Source of the DNA: B21-G16 sp003644825 [NCBI: Candidatus Zhuqueibacterota bacterium]
Lineage (GTDB): Bacteria; SM23-31; B21-G16
Reading direction: 5' to 3'
Length of the DNA: 5,266 bases
Assembly: GCA_003644825.1 (NCBI GenBank)
Contig: QNDJ01000156.1
Span: 1 to 5,266 of the forward strand
The first letter of the stretch is position 1. Each line of letters begins with the position of its first letter. Positions 1 through 5,266 of the stretch are shown piece by piece. Made by a program: the position numbers and the translations under genes. The notes below the pieces were generated by a model. It saw only the letters and a program-made list of their open reading frames with translations. It was not told the DNA's origin and made no database searches.

Positions 1-1467
1 ATAATTAACAATAAACCCAGAATAAAAATACCATCTGACTATCCATTTACAAAAAGAGGTAATAACTACTATTTCAGACAATATCCAATTTCAAAAGAGG
101 ACTATGAAACAGGTATTAAGGAAATAAAAGAAAAATTAAGTAAAGATAAAGAGTTTGTTCAAGCATTGAACAATTTCAATAAGAAAAAATCTTTAGCTAA
201 AACTATTTTTGCAGGAATTTATACAGCAAATCTATTTGATTCCTTCATTCTGCCAATGTTCAAAGTTAAATACAAGGACACACCAGAAATAAATAAAAAA
301 GAATTCTTGAATGCAAGATACTTCTACAACAGGCAAAAATTCAATAAAGCAGAAAAAATATTGAAAAAATTTATTCAGAAAAGGGCTGTTAGCGATAAAG
401 ATAGAGAAGATGCATATATATATCTCACATCCATATACTACAACACAGGCAGAAAAGTTCTTGCAGAAAAATTAATTGAAAAACTATTCGAACTGAATCA
501 TAATTTTTTAACAAACAAACTGCTTACAAATTCAGAGTTGATTAAACTATCCTCTGAAATAAGGGAAAAAAGATTTGCATCAGTAATTATTTCTAATGTT
601 CCGGATGGAACAGAAGTTTATCTGGATGGAAAACTTAAATGCAAAACTCCATCAAGATTTCTGGTAAAAACCGGTAAAACTTACAATTTTGGATTCTTGA
701 AGGAAGGCTACAACCTCGTTGAAAAAAAAATAAAGGTGAATTCAAATCAGATTTTTAAAATAAAAGTAAACCTTGAAAAAAATCTTGAGACAGGTTCAAT
801 TATTATAAATTCCGAGCCTCAGGGTGCAGAAGTTTTTATAAATGATGACCTGAAAGGAACTACACCCATATTCATTGATAATCTAAAACCCGGTTATTAC
901 AAAGTTAGAATCTCAAGAGAAAACCTGCAGGATTTAGAAAAAATATATTCAATCATCGGGGGAGAGTCAACCATCATTAATGTCAAAATGAAAAAATTTG
1001 ATGATTATCTTCTTTATTCTGAACTTCTACCCGGGTTCGGTCAAATTAAAAGCGGCCATATAGGTCATGGATTATTCTTTATCGGAGCAACCATAGGATT
1101 TTTATCTTATTACTTAAATGCTACAAAAGATAAACCTGAAGTTTTCTACTACTCAAATGACCTTTTAAGAACAGAAAACGGAAAATATTACATTGGAGAT
1201 AAAGAAATATCCAGAGACGAATACAACCTTGAAGTCGAAAGAATAAATCTCTCAACTGAATCAAGAGAAAAAAGAGAAAAATACGAAAACAAAAAAAGTA
1301 AAATTCAAACCATCGGTGTCTTGATTTATCTGGCTAATCTGATTGATACATACTTCATTGTTCAAAAGGATAAAAAAGAAAATACCGCTGTGTATGGTAA
1401 TAAAATTTCATACCACATTTATGCAGATTATAATTCAATCCGATGGTGTATATCCTATAAATTTTAG
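1..1467 (+). CDS. PEGA-domain membrane protein with TPR-like region, 5'-partial
   Basis: Frame 1 has no stop from base 1 to the TAG at 1465-1467, giving 488 residues, so the gene is cut by the left edge. A TTG at 166 could be read as a start, but it has no ribosome binding site and coding similarity continues upstream of it. Order (window residue numbers): a charged segment with a hydrophobic stretch (about 16-86), a helical TPR-like stretch (about 101-166), and two PEGA domains (about 194-258 and 264-331). The PEGA domains share the PxGxEVxxxxxxxxxTP pattern. A membrane hairpin follows, beginning LLPGFGQIKSGHIGHG at 342 as in DUF5683-type proteins, then a second hydrophobic stretch (438-454) and a short beta-like tail ending in Phe. 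PEGA domains are generally surface or envelope modules, so an envelope role is likely, but the precise function is unknown. The N-terminal part resembles the C-terminal part (see findings). It converges on the peptidase gene. Confidence 0.85.
   Translation: MINNKPRIKIPSDYPFTKRGNNYYFRQYPISKEDYETGIKEIKEKLSKDKEFVQALNNFNKKKSLAKTIFAGIYTANLFDSFILPMFKVKYKDTPEINKKEFLNARYFYNRQKFNKAEKILKKFIQKRAVSDKDREDAYIYLTSIYYNTGRKVLAEKLIEKLFELNHNFLTNKLLTNSELIKLSSEIREKRFASVIISNVPDGTEVYLDGKLKCKTPSRFLVKTGKTYNFGFLKEGYNLVEKKIKVNSNQIFKIKVNLEKNLETGSIIINSEPQGAEVFINDDLKGTTPIFIDNLKPGYYKVRISRENLQDLEKIYSIIGGESTIINVKMKKFDDYLLYSELLPGFGQIKSGHIGHGLFFIGATIGFLSYYLNATKDKPEVFYYSNDLLRTENGKYYIGDKEISRDEYNLEVERINLSTESREKREKYENKKSKIQTIGVLIYLANLIDTYFIVQKDKKENTAVYGNKISYHIYADYNSIRWCISYKF
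47..252 (+). repeat. Internal protein repeat, copy A (residues 16-84)
   Basis: Residues 16-84 of the PEGA protein align with residues 389-453 near its C-terminus. The first 27 positions align without gaps and share Y23/Y396, Y24/Y397, I30/I403, S31/S404, Y35/Y408 and I42/I415. After a four-residue length difference, residues 62-84 match 431-453 at 11 of 23 positions, including IYxANLxD. The repeat is visible at protein level only; the DNA has diverged. Bounds are approximate. Confidence 0.6.
1165..1359 (+). repeat. Internal protein repeat, copy B (residues 389-453)
   Basis: This is the partner of the copy at residues 16-84. It follows the LPGFGQ membrane hairpin and ends in a hydrophobic helix carrying IYLANLIDTYFI, against IYTANLFDSFIL in the first copy. 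After copy B the protein ends in a beta-like tail; after copy A it runs into the TPR-like region. Bounds are approximate. Confidence 0.6.
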
Positions 1468-1483
1468 ATATAATTTTTCATTC

Positions 1484-3493
1484 TTATTTTTCGGTCTTTT
1501 TTTCTTTTCTTTCCCACTTCCATTCTTTTCCAAGAATATATTTCTGCAACCAGGCAATTTCCTCAACATAAAGAATTCTTTGATGATGGGGTTCCCTTAT
1601 ACCGTGAGGTTCTCTTGGAAATCTAAGAAACCTGACAGTTTTACCTTCTTCCTTTAAAGCTGTAAAATAATTCATACTCTGCTGAATGGTGCAGGTATTA
1701 TCCCTTTCTCCGTGAAACAATATAGTTGGTGTATTAACATTCTGTATATATGTTATCGATGAATGTTTTTTATATCCTTCAGGGTTAGTCCAGGGTTTTC
1801 CGCCGATATACCATAGTTTAACATCGTAATTAAAACCCTGACCATATTCAGATGACCAGTCAGATACCATTGCACCCAGTGAAGCCGCTTTGAATCTATT
1901 GGTCTGAGTTATGGTAAAACCTCCAAGTATTCCCCCATAACTCCATCCTCTTATTCCCAATTTTTCCGGGTCAACAATACCCTGCTCAATAAGGTAATCA
2001 ACACCACTCATTAAATCATAATAATCTCCAAAACCAATATCACTCATATTACCCCTTAAAAATTCATCTGAATATGAACTGCTTCCTCTCACATTCGGGC
2101 TTAAACAGGCATATCCAAGACCTGTAAAAATATGATACCTTCCGTTGAACCTGTTTGTGAATGCTCCTGCAGGTCCTCCGTGAACATTTAAAATAAGAGG
2201 GAGTTTCTCTCCTGGCTGATAATTAGCAGGCAAATGAAGTAAACCTTCTATTGTAAGCCCATCTTTGCTTTTCCAGGAAACAATCCTTAATCTTGAGAGA
2301 GAAAAATTTTTTACCTGAGGATTGGCTTCCGTTAGTCTGACAGGATTGAACTCTGGAATCGTAGAAATCCAGATATCAGTAGGTGTATCATTATCTGAAA
2401 AAGTATAAACCACCTTATTTCTTTTTCTGGAAAAAGAGTTCGCACTCAGAACTCCAATTTCATTGGTGAGTTGTTTAATTTTCAGGGTCGCTATATCCAC
2501 CTCATAGAGGTTTCTGTTAGTTCTTACACCCCCATTAAAAATTATCTTTCTGCTATCAGGGGTCCATACATAAAAACCAACAGAGCCAACAAACTCTCCA
2601 GAAATCATTTTATAATGTTTGGTCGCCATATCCATAATCCACAACTTACTATTTGCGAGCTTCCAGGTTTTATCATCCGGCGCAAGATAGGCAATTTGAA
2701 GCCCATCAGGAGCCCATCTAACCGAGCTCTCTGGAGCCCTGTTATCAGTAATTTGTGTTATTTTTCCGGATTCAACATCAACCATTTTTATTTCCGCCAG
2801 GTTTCCTGTATTTCTTCCATTATCGGGTCTCGAAACAAAAAGGATTCTTGAGTCATCAGGAGAAATAGAAATACTACCCCTTACCACCATTTTTTCTTTA
2901 GTTATCTGTTTTTCCTTTCTGGTTTCCAGATCAAATACCCATATATTAGACCAGTTTCCTCTGGTCTGTCCATTTGGTCCTTCACTAACATAAATTACAT
3001 CATCACCGCTTTTTTCCTTTTTTTCCTGTTCTTTTGACTTTATATCTGAAGCAACAAAAAATATCCTTTTACCATCGTGTGACCAGGCAAAACTTGATAT
3101 ACTGCTTTTATGGTTTGTAAGCTTAACAGCCTCACCCCCGAAAGCTCTTATTATCCATATCTGTCTTTTTTTGTCAGCGGTTCTTAAAAATGCAATTTTT
3201 CTTCCATCTGGAGACCATTCAGGAGAACTATCACCTGCTTTATTCGTAAATTGAAATTTTTCTTTACCATCAGTAGAAACCATCCATAAATGTGAAATTC
3301 TTTTATTTTTATCCCAGTCAATTGTAGTTCTCGAATACACTATCCATTTACCATCTGGAGAAATTTTAGCATTAGAAACACTAACCATCTCCAGAAGATC
3401 ATCAACAGTCATCGGTCTTTTATTGTATCCTTGAGAATAAATCTGCCCTGTTAAAAATAACAATAAACAGAATGTTATTGTTAATTTCTTCAT
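1484..3493 (-). CDS. Exported S9-family serine peptidase (prolyl oligopeptidase / acylaminoacyl-peptidase type)
   Basis: This 669-residue protein should hydrolyse short peptides, acting on dipeptidyl, acyl-aminoacyl or oligopeptide substrates; which of these cannot be read from sequence. Residues 1-20 form a signal peptide (MKK, hydrophobic core, IYS/QG cleavage), so it acts outside the cytoplasm. Residues about 40-395 are a beta-propeller with repeated PD40-type motifs (SPDGKW at 45, SPDGRK at 94, SHDGKR at 138, SPDDSR at 211, APDGLQ at 261, TPDSRK at 311). It limits access to the active site. Residues about 405-655 are the alpha/beta-hydrolase domain, with HGGP at 438-441 (oxyanion region), NVRGSSSY at 467, nucleophile Ser518 in GWSYGG, Asp598 in HGERDN and His630 in REPHG. 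The triad is intact and its spacing is normal for the family. A Lys/Glu-rich insert lies at about 151-164 and the C-terminus is lysine-rich. The ATG at 3493 is supported by AGAGGG four bases upstream and by the signal peptide. It is the second gene of a leftward pair, 36 bases after the amidohydrolase. Confidence 0.93.
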   Translation of the reverse strand: MKKLTITFCLLLFLTGQIYSQGYNKRPMTVDDLLEMVSVSNAKISPDGKWIVYSRTTIDWDKNKRISHLWMVSTDGKEKFQFTNKAGDSSPEWSPDGRKIAFLRTADKKRQIWIIRAFGGEAVKLTNHKSSISSFAWSHDGKRIFFVASDIKSKEQEKKEKSGDDVIYVSEGPNGQTRGNWSNIWVFDLETRKEKQITKEKMVVRGSISISPDDSRILFVSRPDNGRNTGNLAEIKMVDVESGKITQITDNRAPESSVRWAPDGLQIAYLAPDDKTWKLANSKLWIMDMATKHYKMISGEFVGSVGFYVWTPDSRKIIFNGGVRTNRNLYEVDIATLKIKQLTNEIGVLSANSFSRKRNKVVYTFSDNDTPTDIWISTIPEFNPVRLTEANPQVKNFSLSRLRIVSWKSKDGLTIEGLLHLPANYQPGEKLPLILNVHGGPAGAFTNRFNGRYHIFTGLGYACLSPNVRGSSSYSDEFLRGNMSDIGFGDYYDLMSGVDYLIEQGIVDPEKLGIRGWSYGGILGGFTITQTNRFKAASLGAMVSDWSSEYGQGFNYDVKLWYIGGKPWTNPEGYKKHSSITYIQNVNTPTILFHGERDNTCTIQQSMNYFTALKEEGKTVRFLRFPREPHGIREPHHQRILYVEEIAWLQKYILGKEWKWERKEKKTEK

Positions 3494-3497
3494 TTTA

Positions 3498-3503
3498 CCC
3501 TCT
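3498..3503 (-). promoter_or_regulatory. Ribosome binding site of the S9 peptidase
   Basis: On the minus strand AGAGGG lies four bases before the ATG at 3493-3491. The spacing is slightly short, but it is the only purine-rich site nearby. Together with the signal peptide that begins at this ATG, it fixes the start. Confidence 0.65.
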
Positions 3504-3529
3504 ACTTTGATTTGCTACAAATTTTTATT

Positions 3530-5125
3530 TTATTTCTTTTTATCGGGGCCATAAATAATTTTTCCTGGTAATTTTCCTGTTATTTTTCCCTTTTCAACTA
3601 CAACAGTTCCATTAACAATTACATAATATATCCCTTCAGGATATTGGTGTGGGTCATCAAAGGTTGCTTTATCCTTGATTTTATCAGGGTCAAAAATCAC
3701 AATATCTGCCCATAATCCCTCTTTTATTACTCCTCTATTATGTGCCCCTATCATAGAGGCCGGTAAAGATGTCATTTTTCTTATAGCTTCTTTGAGTTTT
3801 ATAATATGTTTTTCTCTAACATATTTTGAAAGAACCCTGGGAAACGTACCGTAATTTCGCGGATGAGGAACACCCTTACCAAATGTAATAACTGCTCCAT
3901 CACTGGCATGCATAACCGCTGGATGTTTCATAATTCTTTCTATATCTTTATCTGAGAGACAACGATATATAGCAGATACACCTCCTTTTTCTATGCTCAT
4001 ATCCATAATCAATTCTGCACCATTATCAAGATTAACTTTTTTTTCTTTTTTTATCAATATATCTTTTACAGATAAACCCTCCAGAGTGGAATCTGCAGGA
4101 AAAGATGCAACTCTTATATTAGAAAGGTCTGCACCACCTCTATCGTGCATAATATTGTACTTTATAGCTTCTTTAATTTTTTTTCTTTCCTGGGGTGAAT
4201 TTAATCGTTCAATAAGTTTTTGAGTTCCACCTTCCAGTGCCCAGGGTGGAAAAAGAACTGTAAAACCAGTGCTCGTTGCTGGATAGGGATACTGGTCAGC
4301 TTTTACATCAATCCCTTTTGACCTTGCTTCATCAATAAGTTTAAGTGTAATTTTACTATCTCCCCATCTATCTACACTGACAACTTTATGATGAGAAATT
4401 TCTACAGGCACACCTGCTTTTTCTCCAATTTCAATAGCTTCTTTAACTGCATCAATCAGTCCGAGTCCTTCTTCTCTCAGATGAGATGCATAAAATCCAC
4501 CATATTTTGCCACTACTTTAGCCAGTTCAATTACTTCCTCAGTTTTTGAGTAAGCACCCGGAATATATTTAAGACCAGTTGATAATCCTAATGCTCCTGC
4601 CTTCATCCCATCTTCTATAAGTTTTTTCATTTCCTCGAGTTCTTGCTGTGTTGGCTCTCTATTTTCATTATCCATTACTTTTTTACGAACAGTGTTGTGT
4701 CCTATTAAAATACCAAAATTTAAAGCTATTCCTTTTCGATGAACTTTCCTCAAAAAATCACCAATATCCAGTGGAGAACCGCCACAATTCCCACCAACAA
4801 CGGTTGTAACACCCTGGGTAATATAATTTTGCACTGTTGGGTCTTTCAGAATACCTCTGTCTACATGGGTATGAATATCTACAAAACCCGGTGCAACAAC
4901 AAGGTTTTTCGCTTCAACAATGAGTTTAGCTTTCTTATCTGAAATCTTACCTATTTTATATATTTTACCTTCTTTTATACCTATATCTGATATATAGTAA
5001 GGATTCCCTGTTCCGTCAATAATTTTTCCATTTTTTACTAATATATCAAATTCTGTTTTAAAAAACTGGGAACAAAATAAAGATAAAAAAAGGATAAAAA
5101 TTATTATTATTTTTATTCCCTTCAT
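3530..5125 (-). CDS. Exported amidohydrolase, N-acyl-D-amino-acid deacylase (D-aminoacylase) family
   Basis: This 531-residue metal-dependent hydrolase is expected to remove the acyl group from N-acyl amino acids, probably D-isomers. Residues 26-78 plus the C-terminal part (about 455-520) form the small beta-sandwich, and the TIM barrel lies between. Ligands seen: His85 and His87 (HTHVD), Cys114 (GGNCGGS), His215 (SHLREEG), His245 (SHHK) and Asp409 (HASDGA). Lys247, a DQYPY motif (Tyr279/Tyr281) and Arg423 (HPR, before GTFPRVL) match substrate-binding positions known from the Alcaligenes D-aminoacylase. The C-terminus shows the family's GLWADIVIFDP and DPHQYPEGI motifs. Unlike classical cytoplasmic members, the first 25 residues are a hydrophobic export signal with Cys18. 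The preceding residues SLF are a poor lipobox, so lipid attachment is uncertain. The ATG at 5125 has GGAGAA seven bases upstream. It is the first gene of the leftward pair. A dihydropyrimidinase-like or isoaspartyl function is less likely given the Cys114 metal bridge. Substrate stereochemistry is inferred, not shown. Confidence 0.88.
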   Translation of the reverse strand: MKGIKIIIIFILFLSLFCSQFFKTEFDILVKNGKIIDGTGNPYYISDIGIKEGKIYKIGKISDKKAKLIVEAKNLVVAPGFVDIHTHVDRGILKDPTVQNYITQGVTTVVGGNCGGSPLDIGDFLRKVHRKGIALNFGILIGHNTVRKKVMDNENREPTQQELEEMKKLIEDGMKAGALGLSTGLKYIPGAYSKTEEVIELAKVVAKYGGFYASHLREEGLGLIDAVKEAIEIGEKAGVPVEISHHKVVSVDRWGDSKITLKLIDEARSKGIDVKADQYPYPATSTGFTVLFPPWALEGGTQKLIERLNSPQERKKIKEAIKYNIMHDRGGADLSNIRVASFPADSTLEGLSVKDILIKKEKKVNLDNGAELIMDMSIEKGGVSAIYRCLSDKDIERIMKHPAVMHASDGAVITFGKGVPHPRNYGTFPRVLSKYVREKHIIKLKEAIRKMTSLPASMIGAHNRGVIKEGLWADIVIFDPDKIKDKATFDDPHQYPEGIYYVIVNGTVVVEKGKITGKLPGKIIYGPDKKK

Positions 5126-5130
5126 AACAA

Positions 5131-5136
5131 TTCTCC
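5131..5136 (-). promoter_or_regulatory. Ribosome binding site of the amidohydrolase
   Basis: On the minus strand GGAGAA lies seven bases before the ATG at 5125, an ideal spacing. This supports including the hydrophobic N-terminal export signal in the protein. The site directly abuts one copy of a 15-base repeat (5136-5150). Confidence 0.75.
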
Positions 5137-5150
5137 AGTAACTGTTAACT
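5136..5150 (-). repeat. 15-base direct repeat, copy next to the ribosome binding site
   Basis: The minus strand reads AGTTAACAGTTACTG. It matches the copy at 5216-5230 (AGATAACAGTTGCTG) at 13 of 15 bases, offset by exactly 80 bases. This copy shares its last base with the GGAGAA ribosome binding site, so anything that binds it could affect translation or late transcription. It contains the palindrome GTTAAC. Confidence 0.4.
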
Positions 5151-5203
5151 TCACATACTGAAATAAATCAATTTTAATATTACATTGTATTTTAAATAAC
5201 CTG

Positions 5204-5226
5204 AACAGTCGTCCTCAGCAACTGTT
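5204..5226 (-). repeat. Eight-base-pair hairpin in the operon leader
   Basis: On the minus strand AACAGTTG (5226-5219) pairs with CGACTGTT (5211-5204), with one G-U pair, around the seven-base loop CTGAGGA. No U-tract follows in either direction, so it is not a standard terminator. It is the best-formed hairpin in the region and lies about 80 bases before the amidohydrolase start. Confidence 0.45.
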
Positions 5227-5230
5227 ATCT
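5216..5230 (-). repeat. 15-base direct repeat, distal copy
   Basis: The minus strand reads AGATAACAGTTGCTG, 13 of 15 bases identical to the copy at 5136-5150. This copy supplies one arm of the hairpin at 5204-5226 and part of the inverted repeat at 5224-5243. Confidence 0.4.
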
Positions 5231-5243
5231 AACTACAGATAGC
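5224..5243 (-). repeat. Inverted repeat (possible 5' stem-loop or operator)
   Basis: On the plus strand GTTATCT (5224-5230) and AGATAGC (5237-5243) pair over seven positions, one of them a T-G wobble on that strand, around a six-base loop. No T-run follows on the minus strand, so it is not a terminator of a gene entering from the right. It overlaps the neighbouring hairpin by three bases, so the two cannot form fully together. Confidence 0.4.
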
Positions 5244-5250
5244 TCTTTTA

Positions 5251-5256
5251 ATTATA
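5251..5256 (-). promoter_or_regulatory. Possible -10 box (TATAAT) for the leftward operon
   Basis: The minus strand reads TATAAT exactly here. The matching -35 box would lie beyond the right edge, so it cannot be checked. If used, transcription would start near 5244 and give a leader of about 120 bases, opening almost at once with the inverted repeat at 5224-5243. Exact TATAAT occurs often by chance in such AT-rich DNA. Confidence 0.3.
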
Positions 5257-5266
5257 CATTTAGCAG

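Larger units (their letters stand above)
5126..5266. other. Gene-free leader/promoter region of the leftward operon
   Basis: No reading frame of useful length is present on either strand. On the minus strand all three frames entering from the right edge reach a stop within about 40 bases, so at most a tiny gene tail could be present. The region holds a ribosome binding site, two copies of a 15-base repeat, two overlapping inverted repeats and a perfect -10-like hexamer near the right edge. It is most simply the 5' untranslated region and promoter of the amidohydrolase-peptidase pair. Confidence 0.6.

Noticed and set aside
166-168. TTG as the start codon of the PEGA protein
   Set aside because: The frame is open for 55 codons upstream to the window edge, there is no ribosome binding site before the TTG, and the upstream residues (Y23, Y24, I30, S31, Y35) belong to the internal repeat.
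1343-1657. Plus-strand open frame across the convergent junction
   Set aside because: It overlaps the ends of two well-supported genes in other frames, and its product is a low-complexity Phe-rich sequence arising from T-rich DNA. No ribosome binding site or family resemblance is seen.
2471-2851. Plus-strand open frame inside the peptidase gene
   Set aside because: It lies wholly antisense to the propeller-coding region, whose protein family is certain, and shows no recognisable domain.
3510-3522. ATTTG-CTA-CAAAT inverted repeat between the two leftward genes
   Set aside because: It has only five base pairs, one of them G-C, with a three-base loop and no T-run on the minus strand. It is too weak to call a terminator or operator in AT-rich spacer DNA.
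3993-4223. Plus-strand open frame inside the amidohydrolase gene
   Set aside because: It is antisense to conserved amidohydrolase sequence and has no independent support.
4739-4942. Plus-strand open frame inside the 5' part of the amidohydrolase gene
   Set aside because: It lies opposite the HTHVD and GGNCGGS metal-binding motifs, so its openness reflects the real gene on the other strand.
5095-5115. ATT trinucleotide run at the start of the amidohydrolase gene, as a possible phase-variation tract
   Set aside because: It is short, and whole-triplet changes would not shift the frame. It simply encodes consecutive isoleucines of the export signal.
1-5266. CRISPR array, tRNA, rRNA, insertion sequence or phage features
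   Set aside because: No regularly spaced repeats, cloverleaf, transposase-like protein or terminal inverted repeats were seen on either strand.

Overview
The window is AT-rich (by eye about one third G+C) and comes from a bacterium with a peptide- and amino-acid-scavenging gene set. All three genes are typical bacterial proteins, and two start with N-terminal export signals. The phylum cannot be fixed from the sequence. The exported S9 peptidase and the exported D-aminoacylase-type amidohydrolase would fit anaerobic, protein-degrading, Gram-negative-type lineages (Aminicenantes/Acidobacteria-like, for example). That is only an impression from family resemblance.

Layout. Positions 1-1467 (+) hold the 3' part of a PEGA-domain membrane protein whose reading frame is open through the left edge, so its true start lies outside the window. 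It is followed after only 16 bases by the tail-to-tail end of a two-gene leftward cluster. The promoter-distal gene of that cluster (3493-1484, -) is an exported S9-family serine peptidase: a beta-propeller built of PD40-type repeats plus an alpha/beta-hydrolase domain with an intact Ser-Asp-His triad. The promoter-proximal gene (5125-3530, -) is an exported amidohydrolase of the N-acyl-D-amino-acid deacylase (D-aminoacylase) group with a complete set of metal ligands. The two are 36 bases apart and each has a Shine-Dalgarno sequence. The last 141 bases carry no gene. They are the presumed leader and promoter of the leftward cluster and contain hairpins and a repeated 15-mer.

How the genes may work together. 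The peptidase would cut oligopeptides outside the cytoplasm. The amidohydrolase would deacylate N-acyl amino acids, probably of D configuration, in the same compartment. Together they suggest salvage of modified or D-residue-containing peptide material. The PEGA protein is convergent and has no evident link to that pathway.

Most of the window is ordinary. The points most worth a second look are an internal duplication in the PEGA protein, the leader of the leftward operon with competing hairpins and a repeat beside the ribosome binding site, and the unusual secretion of a D-aminoacylase-type enzyme next to a peptidase. No clearly new system is seen.
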